A stretch of DNA of 36,380 nucleotides, from NCBI GenBank assembly GCA_964541085.1, contig CAZIPA010000019.1, positions 1 to 36,380 on the forward strand, read 5' to 3'. The translations under genes and the position numbers were made by a program. A model generated the notes under the pieces. The model worked only from the letters and a program-made list of their open reading frames with translations. It was not told the DNA's origin and made no database searches. This stretch comes from UBA4644 sp964541085. Lineage in GTDB: Bacteria > Bacillota > Clostridia > Oscillospirales > Butyricicoccaceae. Positions 30,547 to 36,380 of the stretch are shown piece by piece (the first letter of the stretch is position 1; every line of letters begins with the position of its first letter).

Positions 30547-31596
30547 TCAGTCAAACTCCAGCGCAGTTTTCCGGGGCGGCAGCACCTCGCCCACAATGGC
30601 GCTCCAGGGCGCAAAGGGCCGCAGCAGCTCCAGCAGCTGCTCTGCCTCCCGGGGCGGAAGGGATACCAGCAGTCCGCCGGAGGTCTGGGGATCCGAGGCG
30701 ATATCCACCAGCGCCTGCTCCGCCGAGGGCAACAGGGTCAGGTGGGGCTTGACATAGGCCTGATTCCGGTAAGCGCCGGAGGGGATCACACCCATTTCCG
30801 CCATGTCCCGGGCCTCGCTCATCAACGGCAGCGCACTCCCGTGGAGACGGATGGTGCAGCTGCCCGCTCCGGTCATCTCAAAGGCGTGACCCAGCAGACC
30901 AAAGCCGGTGACATCGGTACAGGCGTGAACCTGCTGCACCTGCAAAATCGCCTGTCCCGCCCGGGCATTCAGCGTGGCCATATGACCGTAAACCTCCTGC
31001 CGGGTCTGGGGCGAAAGCAGATCCCCTTTGATGGCCGTGGTCAGAATGCCCGCACCCAGCGGCTTGGTCAGCACAAGCACATCTCCCGGCCGGGCGCCTA
31101 CATTGCGCAGAATCCGATCCGGATGGACAAAGCCCGTGACGCACAGACCGTATTTCGGCTCGTTGTCCTGGATGGTGTGACCGCCGGCAATGACACAGCC
31201 GGCCTCCACCGCCTTGCTGTGGCCGCCCTCCAGAATGCCCCGCACCGTTTGCAGGGAAAGGCAGTTGGGCACGCACAGCAGATTCATGGCCAGCTTTGGT
31301 ACGCCGCCCATGGCATAGACATCGCTGAGGGCGTTGGCTGCGGCGATTTGACCGAAGAGGAAGGGATCGTCCACGATGGGCGTGAAAAAGTCCACCGTCT
31401 GGATCACCGCCACCTCCGGCGACACCTGATACACGCAGGCATCGTCGCTGCTGTCATAGCCCACCAGCAGATTGGCATCCATACAGTTGGGAAGATTGGT
31501 AAGAATTTCCGACAGGGCCCCCGGCCCCAGCTTTGCGGCTCACCCGGCGGCAGAGGTCATCTGCGTCAGGGGAAGCTCCTTGGAATGATTGGACAT
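30547..31596 (-). CDS. selD: Selenide, water dikinase SelD, selenocysteine-containing (UGA at codon 19)
   Basis: Makes selenophosphate from selenide and ATP, the donor for Sec-tRNA and other selenium uses. Translation from ATG 31596 (GAGGTGA at 5-6 nt) gives MSNHSKELPLTQMTSAAG, then UGA (31542-31540), then AAKLGPGALSEILTNL, and continues in frame for a full 349-residue SelD. The UGA sits at the position of E. coli catalytic Cys17; the essential Lys follows three residues later as Lys22 (Lys20 in E. coli). Other signatures are DFFTPIVDDPFLFGQIAAANALSDVYAMGG, VIAGGHTIQDNEPKYGLCVTG and DVTGFGLLGHAFEM. A gene caller unaware of Sec would truncate it to an ATG at 31482. LysR lies 34 nt upstream in the same direction. 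Confidence 0.95.
31508..31542 (-). promoter_or_regulatory. Bacterial SECIS-like hairpin after the selD UGA
   Basis: Counting from the U of UGA, GGGCC (nt 16-20) pairs with GGCCC (nt 24-28) around a GGG loop. The loop has G in its first positions and lies within the 16-37 nt window described for bacterial SECIS elements. This is where SelB would bind to direct Sec insertion. Confidence 0.65.
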
Positions 31597-31630
31597 ACGA
31601 TTCACCTCATCCGAAAAATCACAGCCTGCT

Positions 31631-32548
31631 TCAGCCGTGCAATTCTGCGTGATTGCGGACAATGGCGGCAAAGGTGCGGGCCAGCTCACTGAGGGTGCTC
31701 TTTTTCCGCCAGGCCATATAAATGTTCCGCTCCAGCGGCTGATTGTCCAGCTCAAATTGCAGCACCCGTCCGGACTTTGCCTGACTGTGTACCGCCAGCG
31801 AGGACAGAATGGACACCCCCGCACCGTTGGCCACCAGCTGCTGCAGCACCGCCGGATCGGACACATAGGCCAGCACCCGCATCTGATGGGCCGCGTCCAT
31901 GCGCAGACGGCTGATATAATTGTCGATGACCTTCTGGGTGCCCGAGCCGTGCTCCCGGAAAATCAGGGGATATTTCAGCAGCAGCTCCCGGCCCAGCACG
32001 CCCCGCTGCTGCAGGGACACAAATTCCGGCGTGTTGGGGGTAATCATCACCAGACGATCCACCGCCACGGATTCATAGCTGAGATTCTGCCGGTCGTCAG
32101 AGGAGCCCACAAAGCCCAGCTGAATGTCTCCCTCCAGCAGCAGCTGATGAATCTGTCCGCTGTCGCCGCAGCGCAGGGTGGTGCAGCAATCGGGACAGGC
32201 CGCCCCAAAATCCGCCAGATAGCCGGGCAGCAGACTCTGGGCGGGCACGGTGGACGCACCGATGGAAAGCTCCCGCAAAGGATCCCCCATCACATCCGAC
32301 CGCAGTGCGGCGCATTTGGTAAGAATGTCTCTGGCATATTGATAAACCCGTTTTCCGTCGGGGGTCAGAACCATATTGCGCTTGGATTTCCGCCGGAACA
32401 GCACCACATGGAGAGATTCCTCCAGGGCGCGGATGTGGCTGCTCACCGTGGACTGAGCCAGATAAAGCCGGTTGGCCGCCTCAGTAAAGCTGCCGTAATC
32501 CACAATGGCCACGAAAATTTCCAGCTGACGCAGATTGATATCGGTCAT
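31631..32548 (-). CDS. Selenium-metabolism-associated LysR family regulator
   Basis: A 305-residue LysR-type regulator. The N-terminal helix-turn-helix is INLRQLEIFVAIVDYGSFTEAANRLYLAQSTVSSHIRALEE, with DNA-contact residues as in CysB/CysL. The substrate-binding domain runs from about residue 90 (LSIGASTVPAQSLLPGYLADF) to the end. The start is the ATG at 32548; a longer frame from 32659 has no signal, although the GGAGAGG site is 10 nt away, rather far. It is in an operon with selD and divergent from yedF, the classical layout for a LysR protein that controls both sides. The effector is probably a selenium or sulfur compound, by inference. Confidence 0.9.
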   Translation of the reverse strand: MTDINLRQLEIFVAIVDYGSFTEAANRLYLAQSTVSSHIRALEESLHVVLFRRKSKRNMVLTPDGKRVYQYARDILTKCAALRSDVMGDPLRELSIGASTVPAQSLLPGYLADFGAACPDCCTTLRCGDSGQIHQLLLEGDIQLGFVGSSDDRQNLSYESVAVDRLVMITPNTPEFVSLQQRGVLGRELLLKYPLIFREHGSGTQKVIDNYISRLRMDAAHQMRVLAYVSDPAVLQQLVANGAGVSILSSLAVHSQAKSGRVLQFELDNQPLERNIYMAWRKKSTLSELARTFAAIVRNHAELHG

Positions 32549-32844
32549 AGGGTAAACGCCTCTCCTTTCCAGACGGCTTTTTTCGAAAAAAGCGATAAAA
32601 GCCGTCGCACACTTCTTCAGGTTACCCCTTATTTTAATAGCCTTTCCGTGAAAAGTCAAATCGAATTCTTCGAAGAAAGAATTTCTCTGCCGGCTTTCCG
32701 GAGGGAAAGAAAAGATTTATCGCAAAAACAGATGAAAACGATAATAAATGCGTGAAAATCTATAGTTTATTCCCGAAAATTCTGCTATACTGGAACTAAC
32801 CGTACAACCATCGAAAAATCAGGAAGACAAAGGAGCGTAGCGAT
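32549..32844. promoter_or_regulatory. Divergent control region between the LysR gene and yedF
   Basis: A/T-rich 296-bp gap without a gene. It contains an 18-bp perfect palindrome GCTTTTTTCGAAAAAAGC (32576-32593), a 12-bp palindrome TTCTTCGAAGAA (32666-32677), and TATAG/CTATA inverted arms (32761-32765 and 32785-32789), the ATAG-N-CTAT style of LysR operators. The last overlaps a -10 TATACT at 32786-32791 whose -35 is poor, as in activator-dependent promoters. Confidence 0.6.
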
Positions 32845-33453
32845 ATGATTCAGGTCAATGCAATGGGCGATGCCTGCCCCATTCCCGTGGTGAAAACCCA
32901 AAAGGCATTGCAGGCGCTGGGCGGCCCCGGACAGGTGGAAACGCTGGTGGACAATGAAACGGCAGTGAGCAACCTGCTGAAGCTGGCGGCCTCTCTGGGC
33001 TGCACCGCCGTGAGCAAACAGCTGGGCGAGGGCCGGTATCAGGTGTGCATCACCTCTGCCGGACAGCAGCCCGGAACAGAGGAAACGCCTCCGATTGTGT
33101 GCGAAAGCTGCGCCCGGCCCAACCTTGTGGCGGTGATTTCCTCGGACAAAATGGGCGGCGGCGATGATGCGCTGGGTCAGGCGCTGATGAAGGCCTTTCT
33201 CTATGCTCTGAGCCAGCAGGAGCAGCTGCCCCGCACCGTTCTGCTGTACAACGGCGGCGCAAAGCTGGCCTGTACCGGCTCTCCCGCTCTGGAGGATCTG
33301 CAAGCCATGGCCCGGGAGGGTGTGGAGATTTTCACCTGCGGCACCTGTCTGAATCACTATGGCCTGAAGGAACAGCTGGCCGTGGGCGAAGTGACCAATA
33401 TGTACGCCATTGTGGAAAAAATGGCGGCGGCAGACCGGATCCTCCGGCCCTGA
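32845..33453 (+). CDS. yedF: Sulfurtransferase-like selenium metabolism protein YedF
   Basis: A 202-residue two-domain protein. Residues 1-75 are a TusA/SirA domain with the CPxP motif (Cys11 in GDACPIPVVKTQKAL), the site that carries a persulfide or selenopersulfide in this family. Residues about 95-200 are a DsrE-like domain with VLLYNGGAKLACTGSPALEDLQAM and FTCGTCLNHYGL, supplying more Cys. The length and double-domain form match the selenium-linked YedF family rather than plain TusA. AAAGGAG precedes the ATG by about 9 nt. It leads a plus-strand operon; the next gene starts 5 nt after its stop. Confidence 0.93.
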   Translation: MIQVNAMGDACPIPVVKTQKALQALGGPGQVETLVDNETAVSNLLKLAASLGCTAVSKQLGEGRYQVCITSAGQQPGTEETPPIVCESCARPNLVAVISSDKMGGGDDALGQALMKAFLYALSQQEQLPRTVLLYNGGAKLACTGSPALEDLQAMAREGVEIFTCGTCLNHYGLKEQLAVGEVTNMYAIVEKMAAADRILRP

Positions 33454-33457
33454 GCCT

Positions 33458-34591
33458 ATGATCTATCTGGATAATGCGGCCACCACCCTGCGCAAGCCGC
33501 CGGAGGTGATTCAGGCGGTGGCAGAGGCCATGCGCTCCATGGGCAACAGCGCCCGGGGCACTCATGATGAGGCGCTGACGGCTTCCCGGGTGATTTATGA
33601 TACCCGCTGCCGTCTGGCAGAGCTGTTCCACTGTGCCCGCCCGGATCATGTGGCCTTTACCTGCAACAGCACCGAGGCCCTGAACATCGCCATCACCGGC
33701 GCCATCCCGCCGGGCAGCCATGTGATCTCCACCGATCTGGAGCACAACAGCGTGCTGCGGCCCCTGTATCGTCTGGAGGCGGAGGGAAAAATCACCCTGA
33801 GCTTTGTCCCGGCAGACCGGCAGGGCCGGATCAATTATGACGATTTTGCAGCCCTCATCCGTCCGGACACCCGGGCGATTGTCTGTACTCATGCTTCCAA
33901 CCTCACGGGAAATGCCGTGGATCTTGGCCGGATCGGAAGGCTGACCCGGGAGCGCGGCCTGCTGCTGATTGTGGATGCCTCCCAGAGTGCCGGTGTGCTG
34001 CCCATTGATATGGAGGCCATGGGCATTGATATTCTGTGCTTTACCGGACATAAATCCCTGCTGGGCCCTCAGGGCACCGGCGGACTCTGCCTGCGGGAGG
34101 GTGTGGACATCCGGCCCTTTAAGGTAGGCGGCACGGGCGTGCAGACCTATTCCCGCACCCAGCCTGCCCAGCTGCCCACCCTGCTGGAGGCGGGAACGCT
34201 GAACGGTCACGGCATTGCCGGGCTGAATGCGGCGCTGGTCTGGCTGAAGCAGACGGGGCTGGATACCATCCATGCCCACGAAATGGCCCTGCTGCGGCGA
34301 TTTTATGCCGGTGTAACGGCCATCCCCGGGGTGCAGGTCTACGGCGATTTTTCCGGTCAGCGCACGGCGGTGCTGGCGCTGAACATCGGTGATCTGGATT
34401 CCGGCGAGGCGGCGGATATTCTGTCTACGGACTATGGCATTGCCACCCGTCCCGGGGCCCACTGCGCACCCCGGCTGCATGAGGCGCTGGGCACACGGAA
34501 GCAGGGGGCGGTGCGCTTCAGCTTTGGCTGGTACAATACGGAGGAGGAGACCGATGCGGCCATTGCGGCCGTCCGGGAGCTGGCATTATGA
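33458..34591 (+). CDS. Cysteine desulfurase-like PLP enzyme (EF2568 family, class V aminotransferase fold)
   Basis: A 377-residue PLP enzyme. MIYLDNAATTLRKPP at the start, His96 (STDLEHNSVLRPL), Asp173 (VDASQSAG) and the Schiff-base Lys199 (CFTGHKSLLGPQGTGG) are as in NifS/SufS enzymes. A Cys candidate for the sulfur/selenium-carrying loop is Cys336 (RPGAHCAPRLHEALG). It resembles the EF2568-type subfamily that accompanies selenium genes. It may release sulfur or selenium from cysteine or selenocysteine for the downstream carrier. The start is ATG 33458, close to the yedF stop and without its own strong binding site, implying coupling. It overlaps the next gene by 4 nt. Confidence 0.92.
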   Translation: MIYLDNAATTLRKPPEVIQAVAEAMRSMGNSARGTHDEALTASRVIYDTRCRLAELFHCARPDHVAFTCNSTEALNIAITGAIPPGSHVISTDLEHNSVLRPLYRLEAEGKITLSFVPADRQGRINYDDFAALIRPDTRAIVCTHASNLTGNAVDLGRIGRLTRERGLLLIVDASQSAGVLPIDMEAMGIDILCFTGHKSLLGPQGTGGLCLREGVDIRPFKVGGTGVQTYSRTQPAQLPTLLEAGTLNGHGIAGLNAALVWLKQTGLDTIHAHEMALLRRFYAGVTAIPGVQVYGDFSGQRTAVLALNIGDLDSGEAADILSTDYGIATRPGAHCAPRLHEALGTRKQGAVRFSFGWYNTEEETDAAIAAVRELAL

Positions 34592-34824
34592 GAGAAAAAA
34601 AGCAGTATCTGGTCATCACCTTTCACACCACGGCGGCGGCGATGGCCATGGAAAAGCTGTGCCGGGAGCAGGGTCTGCCGGGCCGTCTGATTCCCGTCCC
34701 CCGGGAGCTGACTGCCGATTGCGGCATGGCGTGGCGGGCACTGCCGGAGGATCAGCCGGTGCTTTCCGCTCTGGCCGAGCAGGAGACGCTGGAGGTGGAG
34801 GGCTTTTATCAGCTGCTGCTGTGA
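34588..34824 (+). CDS. DUF3343 putative Se/S carrier-like protein
   Basis: A 78-residue protein: YLVITFHTTAAAMAMEKLCREQGLPGRLIPVPRELTADCGMAWRAL. Cys45 in the TADCGMAWR motif is the conserved residue proposed to carry selenium or sulfur. Cys25 is a second thiol. The start overlaps the PLP enzyme stop (ATGA), so the two are made together and may act as donor and acceptor. Confidence 0.88.
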   Translation: MREKKQYLVITFHTTAAAMAMEKLCREQGLPGRLIPVPRELTADCGMAWRALPEDQPVLSALAEQETLEVEGFYQLLL

Positions 34825-34911
34825 CGGCGGCGGCACAGCTCAGAAGCGGTAAAAATCCCTTCTGTTATCGCTTTGCACGATGAGAACGGCGTTGTCATCG
34901 GGAAAATCCGT

Positions 34912-34940
34912 TTGCCTTTTGAAACCCGTAAAATTATACT
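34912..34940 (+). promoter_or_regulatory. Internal promoter before yedE
   Basis: TTGCCT (34912-34917), a 17-nt spacer and TATACT (34935-34940). It would let yedE and the tusA-like gene be expressed apart from the yedF part. The 165-nt gap between the genes has no other visible feature. Confidence 0.6.
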
Positions 34941-34989
34941 GAAGGTAGCATTTTCAATGAAACAGCAAATTTGCGAAGGAGGATTCATT

Positions 34990-36090
34990 GTGAAAAAGAA
35001 TAAGTGGGGCGTTGTTATCGCCGGAGCAGTCATCGGCATTGCCGCCGTTGTGCTGACCCTGCTGGGCAACCCCAAAAACATGGGCTTCTGTATCGCCTGC
35101 TTCCTGCGGGATATCGCCGGTGCCTGCGGACTGCACAGCGCCGCAAAGGTACAGTATGTCCGTCCTGAGATCATCGGTCTGGTGCTGGGCGCATTTCTCA
35201 TGGCTGTCGGCACCAAGGAGTTCAAGGCCCGTGCCGGTTCCTCTCCCGCTCTGCGCTTTGTGATGGGCGGCTTTGTGGTGGTTGGCGCTCTGGCTTTCCT
35301 GGGCTGCCCCCTGCGTATGGTGCTCCGTCTGGCCGGCGGCGATCTGAACGCTCTGGTCGGTCTGGTGGGCTTTGTGCTGGGCATCCTGCTGGGCATTGTC
35401 TGCCTGAAGAAGGGCTTTACCCTGAAGCGTACTTATGAAGTGAGCAAGGCGGAAGGCACGGTGCTGCCCTCTGTGATGCTGGTGCTGCTGGTTCTGGTGC
35501 TGGCGGTTCCCACCCTGTTCAAGTCCTCTGAAGCCGGCCCCGGCTCCATGCACGCATCCTTCTGGATCGCACTGGTGATCGCTCTGGTGGTTGGCGCTCT
35601 GGCCCAGCGTTCCCGTCTGTGCATGGTGGGCGGTCTGCGTGATGCCATCATGCTGAAGGATTTCCATCTGCTGTGGGGCTTCGTGGCCATCTTTGTGGTC
35701 ACCCTCATCGGCAATCTCATCACCGGCAGCTTCAAGCTGGGCTTCCAGCTGCAGCCCGTGGCCCACAGCAGCCATCTGTGGAACCTGCTGGGCATGGTCC
35801 TGGTGGGCTGGGGCTCCGTGCTGCTGGGCGGCTGCCCGCTGCGTCAGCTGATTCTGGCTGCCCAGGGCAACAGCGACAGCACCGTTACCGTGTTTGGTAT
35901 GCTTACCGGCGCTGCGCTGGCCCATAACTTTGGTCTGGCCGGCAACCCCGATGCTACCGGCGAGGCCGGCGAGTTCGTCCGCGGCGGCATCAGCACTGCC
36001 GGTAAGGTGGCTGTGATTCTGGGTCTTGTGGTGATGGCCGTTATCGCCGTGACCCACTTTGCCAGGCAGCAGAAGGAGAAGGACGCATGA
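34990..36090 (+). CDS. yedE: YedE family putative selenium transporter
   Basis: A 366-residue membrane protein with about ten hydrophobic helices and YeeE/YedE (thiosulfate/selenium transport) repeats. Conserved Cys motifs are GFCIACFLRD, FLGCPLRMVLRLAGGDLNA, QRSRLCMVGGLRD and GGCPLRQLILAAQGNSDS; the paired GCPLR repeats show an internal duplication. The start is GTG 34990, preceded by AAGGAGGA at about 6 nt; upstream in-frame ATGs lack a site. The stop overlaps the next gene (ATGA). The likely job is import of a selenium compound, inferred from the family and its neighbours. Confidence 0.92.
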   Translation: MKKNKWGVVIAGAVIGIAAVVLTLLGNPKNMGFCIACFLRDIAGACGLHSAAKVQYVRPEIIGLVLGAFLMAVGTKEFKARAGSSPALRFVMGGFVVVGALAFLGCPLRMVLRLAGGDLNALVGLVGFVLGILLGIVCLKKGFTLKRTYEVSKAEGTVLPSVMLVLLVLVLAVPTLFKSSEAGPGSMHASFWIALVIALVVGALAQRSRLCMVGGLRDAIMLKDFHLLWGFVAIFVVTLIGNLITGSFKLGFQLQPVAHSSHLWNLLGMVLVGWGSVLLGGCPLRQLILAAQGNSDSTVTVFGMLTGAALAHNFGLAGNPDATGEAGEFVRGGISTAGKVAVILGLVVMAVIAVTHFARQQKEKDA

Positions 36091-36287
36091 TTGACGCCAG
36101 AGGTTATGCCTGCCCCATGCCTGTGCTCATGGTGCAGAAGGAGCTGAAGAGCAATCCCGCCGCGCTGGAGGTTCTGGTGGACAATCAGTGCGCCGTGGAA
36201 AATGTCACCCGCTTCGGTCAGAAGCAGGGCTATCAGGTGTCTTCTCAGGCCGAGGGCGAAGATTTCCGCCTGAAGCTGAGCAAATAA
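36087..36287 (+). CDS. TusA-like sulfurtransferase (SirA/YedF type)
   Basis: A 66-residue small protein with the CPxP motif (Cys9 in GYACPMPVLMVQKELK) and the second-half VLVDNQCAVENVTRFGQKQGY. It is the single-domain relative of the N-terminal part of YedF in the same locus. The start overlaps the yedE stop by 4 nt, suggesting that it receives sulfur or selenium from the membrane protein, as proposed for YeeE-TusA pairs. Confidence 0.93.
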   Translation: MIDARGYACPMPVLMVQKELKSNPAALEVLVDNQCAVENVTRFGQKQGYQVSSQAEGEDFRLKLSK

Positions 36288-36342
36288 TCAAATATCGCAA
36301 AAAAAATCAGCGCCGGGGCGTTTGCTCTGCACTTGTAAAATG

Positions 36343-36380
36343 AAAGTAGACACTCACAAAAGTGTGGGTGTCTACTTTTT
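36343..36380 (+). terminator. Terminator of the yedF-yedE operon
   Basis: AAAGTAGACAC pairs with GTGTCTACTTT, with an additional inner CAC/GTG stem around AAAA, followed by T at the window end. It lies about 56 nt after the last gene. Confidence 0.9.

Noticed and set aside
31540..31542. Nonsense mutation making selD a pseudogene
   Set aside because: The UGA lies exactly at the Sec/Cys catalytic site, the rest of the gene is intact, and a SECIS-like hairpin follows.
1..36380. CRISPR array, tRNA or rRNA genes, integrase or phage genes
   Set aside because: No regularly spaced repeats, no tRNA-like cloverleaf ending and no such protein motifs were found.

Overview
The window is a 36.4 kb piece of a high-GC chromosome from an anaerobic Firmicute. 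The best guess is a gut member of the Clostridia, in or near Oscillospirales/Oscillospiraceae. This is inferred from four things: strong AGGAGG ribosome binding sites, the Firmicutes gene orders glmU-prs-pth and S10-spc-alpha, a zinc-type S14, and a selenium gene set common in such anaerobes. No rRNA, tRNA, CRISPR array, transposase or prophage gene was found.

Region 1 (1-8.5 kb) holds housekeeping genes separated by small dispersed palindromic repeats. In order these are an amidohydrolase (-), pth, prs and a GlmU-type acetyltransferase (- strand operon), a divergent DnaD-type replication gene (+), then a tatD-citC pair (-). The gaps at 1-168, 1.32-1.83 kb and 7.78-8.53 kb are packed with hairpins and at least three repeat families. 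One repeat lies directly downstream of pth, next to a second copy of the last codons of that gene. Region 2 (8.5-13.9 kb, - strand) has metG, then lexA-recG-histidine phosphatase, with a LexA-box-like palindrome in front of lexA.

Region 3 (14.03-30.47 kb, + strand) is a complete S10-spc-alpha supercluster of 31 genes from rpsJ to rplQ, including secY, adk, map, infA, rpmJ and rpoA. It closes with a strong terminator. It has two unusual non-coding parts: a roughly 330-400 nt highly structured RNA with its own consensus promoter just before rpsJ, and a 410-nt hairpin-rich insert between rpsN and rpsH.

Region 4 (30.5-36.4 kb) is a selenium metabolism locus. On the minus strand are a LysR regulator and selD. 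SelD has an in-frame UGA exactly at the catalytic Cys/Sec position, followed by a bacterial-SECIS-like hairpin, so it is itself a selenoprotein. Divergent on the plus strand are yedF, a cysteine-desulfurase-like PLP enzyme of the EF2568 type, a DUF3343 putative Se/S carrier, the membrane protein yedE and a TusA-like protein. The set looks like a selenium import, mobilisation, relay and activation pathway feeding selenophosphate synthesis.

The points most worth a second look are the Sec-containing SelD and its cluster, the two unassigned structured RNAs in the ribosomal cluster, a GlmU whose uridylyltransferase half is degenerate, a DnaD protein fused to the N-terminal part of a DnaC-like loader without its ATPase, and a pth gene that appears to start at ATT.
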